From positions 1 through 22,467 of the forward strand of contig DAOUDK010000057.1 in NCBI GenBank assembly GCA_034431315.1: a DNA stretch of 22,467 bases, in the 5' to 3' direction. This document shows, one piece after another, positions 7,723 through 15,462 of the stretch (position 1 is its first letter; each line of letters starts with the position of its first letter). The stretch is from JAUWOY01 sp034431315 (GTDB lineage: Bacteria > Chloroflexota > Anaerolineae > VGOG01). Position numbers and translations under genes: made by a program. Below the pieces are notes generated by a model. That model did not search any database, was not told the origin of the DNA, and saw nothing but the letters and a program-made list of their open reading frames with translations.

Positions 7723-8106
7723 TCAGCGGCGTTTCTTATCCTTGTCGTCATCCCCGATGATCATGGTCAGGACGAAGCTGACCACGCTTATCACCAGCGC
7801 ACCCAAGATGGCTGCCCAGAAATTCTTAACATAGAAGCCTAGATCAAGCTGCCTCCCCAGCCAGGAAGCCAGTTGAAGCATCAGGGCGTTGATCACCAGG
7901 GTGAAGAGGCCCAGGGTGAGCATAATCAAAGGGCAGGTCAGGAACTTGAGGATGGGGCGGACCAGGGCATTCACCAGGCCGAAGATGAGGGCCATGAACA
8001 ACAATACCTGCCAGTCTCCATCAGCTCCTATGCCGTCTATTAGCCTATCGGCCACGTATAGAGCCACCCCGTTGATCAACCAGCGCACTAGTAACTTTTG
8101 TCGCAT
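7723..8106 (-). CDS. PF04020-type (phage holin superfamily IV-like) membrane protein
   Basis: A 127-residue membrane protein of the widespread family annotated as phage holin family 4 or YvlD-like. Despite the name, members are ordinary chromosomal proteins of unknown function. The family hallmark is clear: LVNALVRPILKFLTCPLIMLTLGLFTLVINALML. About four hydrophobic segments are visible (near residues 6-22, 31-47, 57-79 and 95-115), followed by a charged tail (DDDKDKKRR). The ATG at 8106 is chosen over an upstream GTG at 8142 because AGGAGG lies 6 bases before it. It is the last gene of the minus-strand operon that starts with the ABC-F gene, 46 bases after the GNAT gene. Confidence 0.82.
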   Translation of the reverse strand: MRQKLLVRWLINGVALYVADRLIDGIGADGDWQVLLFMALIFGLVNALVRPILKFLTCPLIMLTLGLFTLVINALMLQLASWLGRQLDLGFYVKNFWAAILGALVISVVSFVLTMIIGDDDKDKKRR

Positions 8107-8152
8107 GACACACCTCCTATGTGTTTTCGTTAGCGAAGGCACGTGAGCACCT

Positions 8153-9208
8153 TCAATCTCCCCTTAGTGCCAGCCGCATCTGGGCCAGTGTCCTCTTTTC
8201 GATGAAGCCACGTAGCCTGAGAGCCTCGATAGCCTCCTGATGTTCGGCAGGGTGGCTAACGGCAACACCCCGTTTTGGATAGCTCCCCAATATACTGAGT
8301 GCTTTCGTGATCAGCATTTCCTCCAGTTGGCCGCGATGGTCAGGGTGAACCATTAACTCCAGGCTGTGCTCGCCTCGCCAGTGTGAGACCTGCACGGTGA
8401 GGGTGGCGATGAAGCGCCCCCCTTCCTCTACCGCTAACCGATGTTCTCTGCGCCCCGCGATCAGATTGCTCAGCCACCTGGACAACCGCTGGTCTAGCCC
8501 CACCATAAAATGAGCGGCGCGCACTGGATTGAGCCACTGGGCCTCCTTCGAGGTGACGGCCGAGGCCAGATCGTATTCCTTTTGCCACTCGCTGTAGCTC
8601 CTTCTACGCAGCACATAAGCTTGTCCTGAGCGGCTCGACTGAGCTCGCCGAAGTCCTGTCGAAGAGCTTTTGGCGGGGGCGAAGGCTGCTGGCCTCACCC
8701 TTTCCAAACGCAGCTCTGTCACGGCAGTGATCTGTTCGAAGCCCAAGTGCTGGTAAAGCTTGCGGGCGGGGGCGTTGTCGGTGTACATCTGGAGGATGGC
8801 CCACTTCCCACCATGCTCCTTGGCCAGGTCAATGGCCGCCTGCACCAGATGGTGGGCGATGCCCTGGCCCTGATAATCGGGCCGAACGGCAACGTTGCTG
8901 ATGAGCCAGCGGGGAGAGTAGGGGCCGATTCTGCCCACGTTGACGTTGCCAACGATGCGCCCTTCTTCTACCCAGGCGAAACCTCGGAAGGACTCGTGGA
9001 ATCCAGGGCTGATGCGATTCAGCAGCCAGAGGAAGGGTCCAAAGCGGCTCATCATTTTCATCTCGCGCAGGGCCTCTCTGCTCTGCCTGGTCAAATCTTC
9101 GCCAAACGCTTTCTCCATCAGCGCTGCTATCTGCGCCATGTCGCGGCTGGGGTCTACGGGCCGCAGGCCGCTGAACGCCTTTCTTTGCCGAACGGCTTGA
9201 GCTACCAT
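8153..9208 (-). CDS. tandem GNAT-domain N-acetyltransferase-like protein
   Basis: A 351-residue protein with two GNAT folds. The first (about residues 14-165) has a good acetyl-CoA loop, NVAVRPDYQGQGIAHHLV, and a motif-B end DNAPARKLYQHLGF. The second (about 195-350) keeps the outline (LELMVHPDHRGQLEEMLI) but its loop lacks the usual Q/RGxGxG/A pattern, so it may bind substrate or be inactive. The linker KSSSTGLRRAQSSRSGQA is encoded by a palindromic repeat element (8617-8669). The ATG follows directly after the upstream gene's TGA, with GGGTGGGAG as the likely ribosome site, so translation is probably coupled. The substrate is unknown; such proteins modify small amines, peptides or antibiotics. 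Confidence 0.82.
   Translation of the reverse strand: MVAQAVRQRKAFSGLRPVDPSRDMAQIAALMEKAFGEDLTRQSREALREMKMMSRFGPFLWLLNRISPGFHESFRGFAWVEEGRIVGNVNVGRIGPYSPRWLISNVAVRPDYQGQGIAHHLVQAAIDLAKEHGGKWAILQMYTDNAPARKLYQHLGFEQITAVTELRLERVRPAAFAPAKSSSTGLRRAQSSRSGQAYVLRRRSYSEWQKEYDLASAVTSKEAQWLNPVRAAHFMVGLDQRLSRWLSNLIAGRREHRLAVEEGGRFIATLTVQVSHWRGEHSLELMVHPDHRGQLEEMLITKALSILGSYPKRGVAVSHPAEHQEAIEALRLRGFIEKRTLAQMRLALRGD
8617..8669. repeat. palindromic repeat element inside the GNAT gene
   Basis: The segment begins AAGCTTGTCCTGAGCGGC and ends GAAGTCCTGTCGAAGAGCTT. It contains the 12-base core TCGACTGAGCTC (8635-8646), flanked by complementary CGGC and GCCG arms. The same core with different but again complementary arms is found at 10896-10919. 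It is in frame and encodes a Ser/Arg-rich linker. Confidence 0.6.
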
Positions 9209-9397
9209 TCACTCCCACCCGATGATCCACGCGCAGAGGCCGGCCAGGAGGATAGTGCTTACCACCAAGGCCGCCAGTTGCCCCGCCAGAAGCCCCACGT
9301 CCTTGGCCGCCCAGAGAAGCATGGGCACCATAAACACTGCCAGGATAAACCAGGCCACTAATTGCGGATGTTGATTGAGAAACTTTAGTACAAACAT
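9209..9397 (-). CDS. small two-helix membrane protein
   Basis: A 62-residue hydrophobic protein with two predicted membrane helices (about residues 14-31 and 38-58) and no recognised family. An upstream in-frame start at 9460 would make 83 residues. The ATG at 9397 is preferred because AGGAAGGAG lies 6 bases before it and because the longer N-terminus would be encoded by the heptamer repeat tract. The gene lies between coaE and the GNAT gene, with its TGA touching the GNAT ATG, so it belongs to the operon. The function is unknown. Confidence 0.65.
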   Translation of the reverse strand: MFVLKFLNQHPQLVAWFILAVFMVPMLLWAAKDVGLLAGQLAALVVSTILLAGLCAWIIGWE

Positions 9398-9437
9398 CAA
9401 GAACTCCTTCCTCACTGGATAACCTTTCACGGAATGA

Positions 9438-9478
9438 GAAACTCGAAACCCGAAACTCAAAAACCCGAAACTCGAATC
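9438..9478. repeat. heptamer repeat tract GAAACYC
   Basis: Successive units read GAAACTC, GAAACCC, GAAACTC, AAAAACCC, GAAACTC and GAATC. The tract crosses the coaE stop codon (9457-9459) and supplies the last residues of that protein (RVSGF). It fills most of the gap between coaE and the small membrane-protein gene. Confidence 0.75.
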
Positions 9479-10053
9479 TTATCCCACTCCCTTTTCACCT
9501 GTCGCCCGGTCTCGTCCAGACTACCGCTGTTGTCAATGATCACGTCGGCCAGGGCCAGCTTGGCCTCCTGGGGCGGCTGGGCCTCGATGCGCTGACGTGC
9601 CTCCTCCTCGGTCAGACCCCGCTGCTTCACCAGGCGGGCCAGTTGCTGCTCCTGGCGACAGGTGACCACCCAGAGGGCATCGCAGGTTCTATCCATGCCG
9701 GCCTCAATGAGCTTGATGGCCTCCACTACGACCACGGGTTTTTGGCTGCTCTCGATCAATTTCTCGGTGCGGGCGATGACGGCTGGATGCACGAGGGCTT
9801 CCAGGCGGCGCAGCGCGGCTTCGTCGGCGAAGACGATACTTCCCAGCTTTTTGCGGTTGATGCTCCCATCGCTGTGCAAGATACCCTCGCCGAATTCCCG
9901 CACCACCGCCTGCCAGACGGACGTGCCTTTCTCCATCAATTCGTGAGCCAGAGCATCAGCGTCAATAGCCTCGGCTCCCAGGCGTTCCAGCATCTCCGAT
10001 ACCACACTCTTGCCGGTGGCGATGTTGCCAGTCAGGCCGATGATGTACTTCAC
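9457..10053 (-). CDS. coaE: dephospho-CoA kinase
   Basis: CoaE catalyses the last step of coenzyme A synthesis, ATP-dependent phosphorylation of the 3'-OH of dephospho-CoA, in the cytosol. The 198-residue product has the P-loop GLTGNIATGKS (residues 6-16), the DAD motif (31-33, in IDADALAHELM), the VHPAVIAR segment and the lid-region RLVKQRGLTEEEARQRI, all in the usual order and length. The GTG at 10053 is chosen because it overlaps the upstream stop by four bases (GTGA) and has GGAGG 10 bases before it; an upstream GTG at 10074 is possible. The last residues are encoded by a heptamer repeat, so the natural C-terminus was probably altered slightly. Confidence 0.93.
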   Translation of the reverse strand: MKYIIGLTGNIATGKSVVSEMLERLGAEAIDADALAHELMEKGTSVWQAVVREFGEGILHSDGSINRKKLGSIVFADEAALRRLEALVHPAVIARTEKLIESSQKPVVVVEAIKLIEAGMDRTCDALWVVTCRQEQQLARLVKQRGLTEEEARQRIEAQPPQEAKLALADVIIDNSGSLDETGRQVKREWDKIRVSGF

Positions 10054-11930
10054 GCCGCACCTGCCTCCGCCCACTGAGCCAGTAGCCGCTGCAGCTCTTC
10101 GTCAACCCGCTGGTATTCCAACCCTAGCTCTCGCAGGCTCTCGACATCCTGGGCTGCGCTGGCGGCAACCAACTCCTCGCCCAGAGATGCCAACTGCGCC
10201 TCCAGGATAGCGATGTCTTCCTCTAGCTCCGCCGTCCGACCGACGACAGTCTCCTCTTTCCTCTTCTTTCTCCTTTGCCCCTGCTCTTTTTTTCTCTCCT
10301 CTTTTTTCCCTTCCGTCTTTTTCCTCTGTTCCTCGTAGTCGGAATAGTTGCCGTCATAGACTCGCAGTTCCCCATCTTCGATAGCCCAGACCTGGGTGGC
10401 CAGGGCGTTTATCAAATAGCGGTCGTGGGAGACGAAGAGGATAGTGCCATTGAAGTCGGCCAGCACTTCCTCCAGTATCTCCTGGGAAGCGATGTCCAGG
10501 TAGTTGGTAGGCTCGTCCAGGAGCAGGAAGTTGGCTCCCTCCAGAGTCAACTTGGCCAGGGCCACCCTGCTTCGCTCGCCGCCCGAAAGGTCGCCTATCA
10601 GCTTGAAGACGTCGTCGCCCGAAAACAGGAATCGCCCCAGGAAGCCGCGAGCTTTCTCCAGCGGCAGGTTGCGGACATCAAGGATCTCGTCCAGGATCGT
10701 CTTCGCGTTGTCCAGGCCCTCGTGGGCTTGGGCAAGATAGCCGAGCTTGACGTTGTGGCCGATCTGCACCAGCCCGTCCAAGGGGGGTATCTGGCCAATG
10801 ACGGTCTTCAGAAAAGTGGTCTTACCCGAGCCGTTGGGGCCGAGGAGGGCTGCCCGTTCGCCACGGCGGAGGCAGAGGTCTGGACAGGTGAAGAGAGTGG
10901 TTCGACTGAGCTCACCACTAGCTGGGTCGGGCTGATAGCCGAGGGCCAGATTCTCTGAGACCAGGACGAGGTCGCCGCCGCGCAGGTCGGTCTCAATAGA
11001 GAGGCTTATCTTCTTGGCCTCGCGGGGGTGCTCCAGGCGTGGCAAGCGGTCCAGCCTCTTCTGGCGTCCCTGCGCTTCCTTGGTCCGTTGGCCGGCCATG
11101 TAACGGCGGATGAAGTCCTCGGTCTTCTCGATGTGCTTCCGTTGGGCCTCGTACTCGGCCAGGCGTCGCTCCATGCGCTCGACTCGCAAGGTCGAATAAC
11201 GGCTGTAGTTGCCGGGGTAATCCTCCAGGCGGCCAAAGGCTAGCTCCCAGACCCTTCCTGCTACCTTGTCCAGGAAGTAACGATCATGGGCTACTACCAC
11301 CAGGCTGCCTCTCCAGTTGGCTAAGTACTCTTCCAGCCATTGGGTGGCCGCCAGGTCCAGGTGATTGGTAGGCTCATCCAGGAGGAGCAAATCTGGCTCG
11401 GAGAGGAGCAGCTTGGCCAGCAGGGCTCTCGTCTTCTGACCGCCGCTGAGGATGCTCAGGGGCTGGTGCTGTTCCTCCTGCGGGAAGCCCAGACCAGCCA
11501 GAACCATCTTTATCTTGCTTTCGTATCGGTAGCCGCCGGCCAGCTCAAACGCTTGCAGCGCCTCCCCGTAGCGCTGCATGGCCTCTTCGCGCTGGGCAGG
11601 GTCGGCCATCTGCTGTTCCAGGCGGCGCAGCTCAGCCTGTTGAGCCCGCAGGTCAGCGAAGACGGTCAGCATTTCATCGTAGAGAGTGCGCTGGCTCGGC
11701 AGCTCGGCTTCTTGGGGCAGGTAGGCAATACGCAGGTTCCGAGCCCTGTACACCCGGCCCGCCGTTGGGGTATCCAAGCTGGCTATGATGCGCAACAGCG
11801 TCGTCTTGCCCGTGCCGTTGCGGCCTACCAGAGCGATCTTGTCGCCCCTGGCGATCCGGAGGGAAACGCCCCAGAAGACGTCCTGAGCGCCGTAGGATTT
11901 AGCTAGCTCATTGGCCGTTACGATAGACAT
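10050..11930 (-). CDS. ABC-F family ATPase (Uup/EttA-like ribosome-associated)
   Basis: A 626-residue cytosolic protein with two ATPase domains and no membrane segment. ABC-F proteins bind the ribosomal E site and relieve stalled or slow translation. Domain 1 has Walker A GRNGTGKT (residues 36-43), signature LSGGQKTRALLAKLLL and Walker B LLLLDEPTNHLD. The linker EDFIRRYMAGQRTKEAQGRQ matches the P-site tRNA-interaction motif. Domain 2 has GPNGSGKT, LSGGERSRVALAKL and FLLLDEPTNYLD. A Lys/Arg/Glu-rich stretch and a C-terminal coiled coil follow, as in Uup. A short palindromic element encodes about ten residues (ASGELSRTT) before domain 2. The ATG at 11930 begins the conserved MSIVTANELAKSYG; an upstream start at 12002 would place the promoter inside the gene. 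It is first in the operon, and its stop overlaps coaE. A role in antibiotic resistance is possible but not indicated. Confidence 0.92.
   Translation of the reverse strand: MSIVTANELAKSYGAQDVFWGVSLRIARGDKIALVGRNGTGKTTLLRIIASLDTPTAGRVYRARNLRIAYLPQEAELPSQRTLYDEMLTVFADLRAQQAELRRLEQQMADPAQREEAMQRYGEALQAFELAGGYRYESKIKMVLAGLGFPQEEQHQPLSILSGGQKTRALLAKLLLSEPDLLLLDEPTNHLDLAATQWLEEYLANWRGSLVVVAHDRYFLDKVAGRVWELAFGRLEDYPGNYSRYSTLRVERMERRLAEYEAQRKHIEKTEDFIRRYMAGQRTKEAQGRQKRLDRLPRLEHPREAKKISLSIETDLRGGDLVLVSENLALGYQPDPASGELSRTTLFTCPDLCLRRGERAALLGPNGSGKTTFLKTVIGQIPPLDGLVQIGHNVKLGYLAQAHEGLDNAKTILDEILDVRNLPLEKARGFLGRFLFSGDDVFKLIGDLSGGERSRVALAKLTLEGANFLLLDEPTNYLDIASQEILEEVLADFNGTILFVSHDRYLINALATQVWAIEDGELRVYDGNYSDYEEQRKKTEGKKEERKKEQGQRRKKRKEETVVGRTAELEEDIAILEAQLASLGEELVAASAAQDVESLRELGLEYQRVDEELQRLLAQWAEAGAA
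10896..10919. repeat. palindromic repeat element inside the ABC-F gene
   Basis: AGTGGT and ACCACT arms flank the core TCGACTGAGCTC (10902-10913). The core is identical to the one at 8635-8646 in the GNAT gene, but the arms differ and still pair. The element is in frame and adds a short Ser/Thr loop just before the second ATPase domain. Confidence 0.6.
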
Positions 11931-11973
11931 CTCTCGATCAACCTCTTGACTCCAGTGGGGATGGGATGCTAGA

Positions 11974-12002
11974 ATTATACCACATTCTTCCCGCATGACC
12001 AA
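11974..12002 (-). promoter_or_regulatory. extended -10 promoter of the ABC-F/coaE operon
   Basis: On the minus strand TGTGGTATAAT spans 11984 to 11974, with TTGGTC at 12002-11997 and a 17-base spacer as a weak -35. It lies 44 bases upstream of the ABC-F ATG. The 11-mer is the same as in the promoters near 6829 and 21948. Confidence 0.7.
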
Positions 12003-12021
12003 CTTTACGCCAAACGAGAAA

Positions 12022-12055
12022 AGACCTCAGAGATCTGTGGAGACCTCCGAAGTCT
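12022..12055. repeat. possible palindromic repeat in the ABC-F/tRNA intergenic region
   Basis: AGACCTC occurs at 12022 and 12041. The second copy is part of the imperfect palindrome AGACCTCCGAAGTCT (12041-12055), and AGATCT lies between them. The other bases from 12003 to 12117 show nothing coding. It may be a dispersed element, but no second copy is seen in this window. Confidence 0.3.
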
Positions 12056-12117
12056 TGTGTCCTTGGGGGCAGGCCCTATCTTTCTGCGGTATCATCTTTC
12101 GGCGAGTGAACGGGCAT

Positions 12118-12146
12118 TTGACTTTTTGTGGTCTGATCAGTATAAT
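12118..12146 (+). promoter_or_regulatory. promoter of tRNA-Gly
   Basis: TTGACT (12118-12123), a 17-base spacer and TATAAT (12141-12146) form a near-perfect sigma-70-type promoter. It ends 15 bases before the tRNA. Confidence 0.85.
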
Positions 12147-12161
12147 ATAAACAATTTGAGC

Positions 12162-12235
<74 letters not shown>

Positions 12236-12246
12236 GTAGTAGTATG

Positions 12247-12298
12247 CTCCTTTCCCTGTCACCACATCTTGTGGTTGACCTCTCGGAAGGGAGTTTTT
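12247..12298 (+). terminator. intrinsic terminator of tRNA-Gly
   Basis: CTCCTTTCC (12247-12255) pairs with GGAAGGGAG (12285-12293) and is followed by TTTTT. An inner stem ACCACA/TGTGGT sits in the loop. It lies between the tRNA and the end of the convergent glycan operon. The minus strand lacks a T-run, so it should stop mainly the tRNA transcript. Confidence 0.8.
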
Positions 12299-12324
12299 GT
12301 ATGCCGATAAACAGGCAGCTTCTG

Positions 12325-13482
12325 CTACTTTCCGCTAAACCCACCACACCCACGAGAGGTTAGTTTCAATAGATCCCAGTCGGGCTGTTTCGCTGCTCTC
12401 TTCCTGCCGTTCTCGCCCAACCTTCGTGCCAGCTCCTCATCCTTCAGAACTTTCACGATAGCCTGGGCGATTTCATTCACATCCAACGGGTCAACCAATA
12501 ATCCCGTCACCCCGTCCTCGACAGCCTCCTCGACCCCGCCACCCCGCCCGGCCACCACTGGCTTACCGGCAGCCCCAGCTTCGAGATAGCTGATCCCGAA
12601 GCTCTCTACCTCGCCATGGCCGGGCAGTGACCGGCTCGGCATCACGTACACGTCACATGCAGAATAGTAGCGGGGCAGGTCGGAGCTATTGTGCTCAACC
12701 GTACCCACGAACAACACCTGCCCTGCAACGCCCAGTTCCCTGGCCAGTGCTTGTAGTTGTAGCCGCAATGGCCCATCCCCAACGATCAGATACCGCACCC
12801 CTGGCACGGCGCGGAGGATGGAGGGGAGCGCGCGCAACACCATGTCAACGCCCTTCTTCTCAACCAATCGAGCCACCGTCAAGATAACCGGCGCATCACC
12901 CACCGCATGCCGCATCCGAATTGGTGTCGGGTCAACATTGGGATGAAAACGTTCGTACTCCACCGGCGGATGGATCACCCGAATACGTGCGGGGTCTTGA
13001 CCCAATCGCTCCATCTGTACCTGGGTTGCCATACTATTGGCAATCAGCCAATCAGCCTGAGAGAGCGTCCAGCGCAATACCGCCCTGCCCCCTGGGATTC
13101 GCTGCACACGCAGCAAGTCGCTGCCGTGGGACCAGATGATCACGGGCAGACGGTAGATGCGTTTGAACAACCACGCCGTCAGCCCAAGAGGGAGGGGCTG
13201 CCAGCATTCAACGGCGTCGAAATCATAGCGGATTATCAGCCGTCGGGCACTCAGCAATGACATGAGGATTTGCCCAATCCTCTTGATTCCCGGTGTGCGG
13301 TCCGCGATCGGCATCCAACGAACAATTCTGAACGGTTGCGCGCTATCAAAGATCTCACAACTGGCAGACCACGGCGCCAGCACGACCGGCTCGTCCCCAG
13401 CATGTAGGCAGCGGGCGTGGGCAAAAATCTGCATCCCGCCTATATCCGGTGGGAAAGTCAAGGTGATAAACAACCGAGTCAT
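12325..13482 (-). CDS. GT4 family glycosyltransferase (PimB/WcaL-like)
   Basis: A 385-residue retaining GT-B glycosyltransferase, last gene of the glycan operon. The N-terminal Rossmann part has RLFITLTFPPDIGGMQ and IIWSHGSDLL. The C-terminal part has LTVARLVEKKGVDMVL, LIVGDGPLRLQLQ, YYSACDVYVMPSR and the E-x7-E-type donor loop EVESFGISYLEAGAAGKPVV. The last 20 residues (after KQPDWDLLK) do not look like a usual GT4 end. The ATG at 13482 overlaps the upstream stop (ATGA), so it is chosen over a start at 13506. Its N-terminal 80 residues are strikingly like the pseudogene at 15129-15462, so the two arose by duplication. The donor sugar cannot be predicted. Confidence 0.88.
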   Translation of the reverse strand: MTRLFITLTFPPDIGGMQIFAHARCLHAGDEPVVLAPWSASCEIFDSAQPFRIVRWMPIADRTPGIKRIGQILMSLLSARRLIIRYDFDAVECWQPLPLGLTAWLFKRIYRLPVIIWSHGSDLLRVQRIPGGRAVLRWTLSQADWLIANSMATQVQMERLGQDPARIRVIHPPVEYERFHPNVDPTPIRMRHAVGDAPVILTVARLVEKKGVDMVLRALPSILRAVPGVRYLIVGDGPLRLQLQALARELGVAGQVLFVGTVEHNSSDLPRYYSACDVYVMPSRSLPGHGEVESFGISYLEAGAAGKPVVAGRGGGVEEAVEDGVTGLLVDPLDVNEIAQAIVKVLKDEELARRLGENGRKRAAKQPDWDLLKLTSRGCGGFSGK

Positions 13483-15050
13483 CGATCCGAACGTGTCAGG
13501 CGCCACAAAGTGCTGGGAGCGTAGTAAGGTATAGCACTCGTGCTGACCACCTCCTCCAGATGGTAGCCATCCAGGAATTCTTGCACCACTAGACCGTCCA
13601 AGTAGGTCCTAAGACCGCTCAGGAATCCTCCGGTTGAGATAATCTTCTGATCCGTCGCTAGGTATACCGGCCGACCGGCAGCCAGTGCGTGGTCAACCTT
13701 CTTCTCAACACGGGCTGGATCGGGTAAAGCCTGGCGAAGAGGGAAGGTTTCGCGATCCCACCAGTAGCGCAATAGTATCCCGTCATTGAGGCCAGCGGGA
13801 TTGCCGGGCAGGATGATAAGGCCAGCAGGATCTGTATGGTCGGCAATCCAGTTAGCATATGCGTAGTTTTCATTGCTACTGAGCTGGCTGCGCGGTGCGA
13901 TCGTGCCGAAGCCATTGATGACCAGCAGATCAAGGACAAGGATAGCAGTCAGGACACCGCCCCAACGTGGCCAATTCCGCATCCCCAAAAGCACAGCGAT
14001 CCACACGGGGACTAGCTGCTGAACCCAGAAGCCGTATTCGCCAACGGCCCAGAAGGTGAAAAACACGGAATAAACGATGAACATCATCGCCAGCACTGCA
14101 GCGAACCCAAACTCTGAACGACTCATGACACTAGCAGCATTTATCCCACGAAGTATCAGAAGGGCTACTAAGCAAAGAGCTAACAGTGAACCTAGGACAA
14201 ACGCCATGTCCCTCGGTGTCCACACGCCGATCATGAGTCGCCTGAGGGGCTCGTCGCCAACTAGGCTCCGCACTAGCGCCCAGACGTCACCAACCAAGTT
14301 TACCAGGCGAGCGGTTATGAACTGACCCCTACTGGCTCCAAGACCCTGCACCCAGAAAAAGAGGGCAGTGGGGGTTCGTATACCAATACTCCAGGCAACA
14401 GCAGCATACCCGATAGCGACTACACTACCTGTTGATCCGAGAACTAGGAAAAGCCGGCGCATACGGTCTTCCGAAGCCCATATCGCTGCCAGAGCCAATG
14501 CCGGCAGGAATAGCACGTGCATCTGATGTGTCAGGATCGCCATCGCTGTCAAGAGCCCTGACCAGAACCAGAGCCTCAGGTCTCGAACTCCCATCGCCCT
14601 AAAGATCGTCCAGAGTGCTACAACGAGGAAGAAGAGGGCTGGAACATAGACCTCCGCATTGCTACTGTGGATCCAGTAGCCGAAGGAAGTGCCCAGGCCA
14701 ACAGAGGCGAGAATTGCTTCACATCGGCTAGCATTTGCATCTCGAGCCAAGCGGTAGAAGATCACTAACCCAGCAGCCCCAAACAGCCCGTCCATGGCTG
14801 ACAGGCTGTAGAAAGCGCGCTCGCCTGGCCTCACGATATTCAGCAGCCGATGGGCTGCCAAGCCCCAAAAGTTATACAGCAAGTGATTGGGATTGGGCAA
14901 CACTTGCAGGTCGCCGGCTTCTATTAACAACGCGTATCGCATGCCATCGGGGAAGAAGCGCCTACATGGCATGATCAAATAGAGCGCGCCAAAGATTGCC
15001 ATCAATGCTGCCATAATGACCAACTCGGTACGGTCTAGCTGACGGGTCAT
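13479..15050 (-). CDS. polytopic membrane protein, GT-C (ArnT/PMT-like) glycosyltransferase candidate
   Basis: A 523-residue protein with about 10-12 hydrophobic segments in the first 380 residues, then a soluble, probably extracytoplasmic tail of about 130 residues (WIADHTDPAGLIILPGNPAG onward). The first loop has PDGMRYALLIEAGD and NPNHLLYN, which resembles the acidic first-loop site of GT-C enzymes that use polyprenyl-phosphate sugars. Loop SNAEVYVP and the long tail fit too. It could instead be a polymerase-like (Wzy) protein, as the operon has no other. ATG 15050 is chosen for AAGGTGG about 9 bases before it; starts further upstream are possible. The stop overlaps the next gene by four bases. 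It lies just after the pseudogene. Confidence 0.68.
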   Translation of the reverse strand: MTRQLDRTELVIMAALMAIFGALYLIMPCRRFFPDGMRYALLIEAGDLQVLPNPNHLLYNFWGLAAHRLLNIVRPGERAFYSLSAMDGLFGAAGLVIFYRLARDANASRCEAILASVGLGTSFGYWIHSSNAEVYVPALFFLVVALWTIFRAMGVRDLRLWFWSGLLTAMAILTHQMHVLFLPALALAAIWASEDRMRRLFLVLGSTGSVVAIGYAAVAWSIGIRTPTALFFWVQGLGASRGQFITARLVNLVGDVWALVRSLVGDEPLRRLMIGVWTPRDMAFVLGSLLALCLVALLILRGINAASVMSRSEFGFAAVLAMMFIVYSVFFTFWAVGEYGFWVQQLVPVWIAVLLGMRNWPRWGGVLTAILVLDLLVINGFGTIAPRSQLSSNENYAYANWIADHTDPAGLIILPGNPAGLNDGILLRYWWDRETFPLRQALPDPARVEKKVDHALAAGRPVYLATDQKIISTGGFLSGLRTYLDGLVVQEFLDGYHLEEVVSTSAIPYYAPSTLWRLTRSDR

Positions 15051-15128
15051 CGCACCACCACCTTCTAAACTTCGGCCCATTGCGCGGCTGAGACGGCGCA
15101 AAATCAGCAGTGATCAGGAAACGCTTCT

Positions 15129-15462
15129 TCACTGCATTCCCCTCCCCAAGGGTGACGAGACCAGCTCGTTGTACAGACTCGCCAAGCCATCAGCCGATCG
15201 CTCGACGCTGAAGCAATTGGCGGGCCAAGAGCCACGGCTGCAACAATTGCCCAATGCGCTTCAGGCCAGGAACATTTCCCAGGAACGGACGCCAGTGGAG
15301 AACGGGAAACGGCTGAATCGCGTCGAACTCAGTGCTATCAGTGTGCCTGGGTGCGAGCACCACTGGTTCATCACCGGCACGCAGACAGCGCTGGTAGGCA
15401 AAGCTTTGCATGTCACCCATGTCTGGTGGTAAGGCCAGGGTGATGAACAGGCGCCGCATCAT
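15129..15462 (-). pseudogene. GT4 glycosyltransferase remnant with internal deletion
   Basis: The first 80 or so codons (from ATG 15462 or 15459) encode a clear GT4 N-terminus. RRLFITLALPPDMGDMQ, CLRAGDEPVVLAP and LKRIGQLL closely match the gene at 12325-13482. At about 15212 the sequence jumps in another frame to a GT4-like C-terminus (FSVERSADGLASLYNELV, stop TGA at 15131-15129), comparable to HRFSVEVMARQTAEVYAQVL of the neighbour at 15459-16592. The roughly 250 or more central codons, including both substrate-binding regions, are missing. Read in the N-terminal frame it ends at 15190. The start overlaps the upstream stop (ATGA), so it was once a normal operon member. Confidence 0.82.
15150..15166. 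repeat. 17-base copy of the 6747-6763 hairpin arm
   Basis: The minus strand reads AGCTGGTCTCGTCACCC, identical to + strand 6747-6763. It lies at the end of the GT4 remnant, and the other hairpin arm is absent. Confidence 0.45.

Noticed and set aside
7723..8106. Holin-type gene as a sign of a prophage
   Set aside because: PF04020 members are common chromosomal membrane proteins, and no other phage gene is present in the window.
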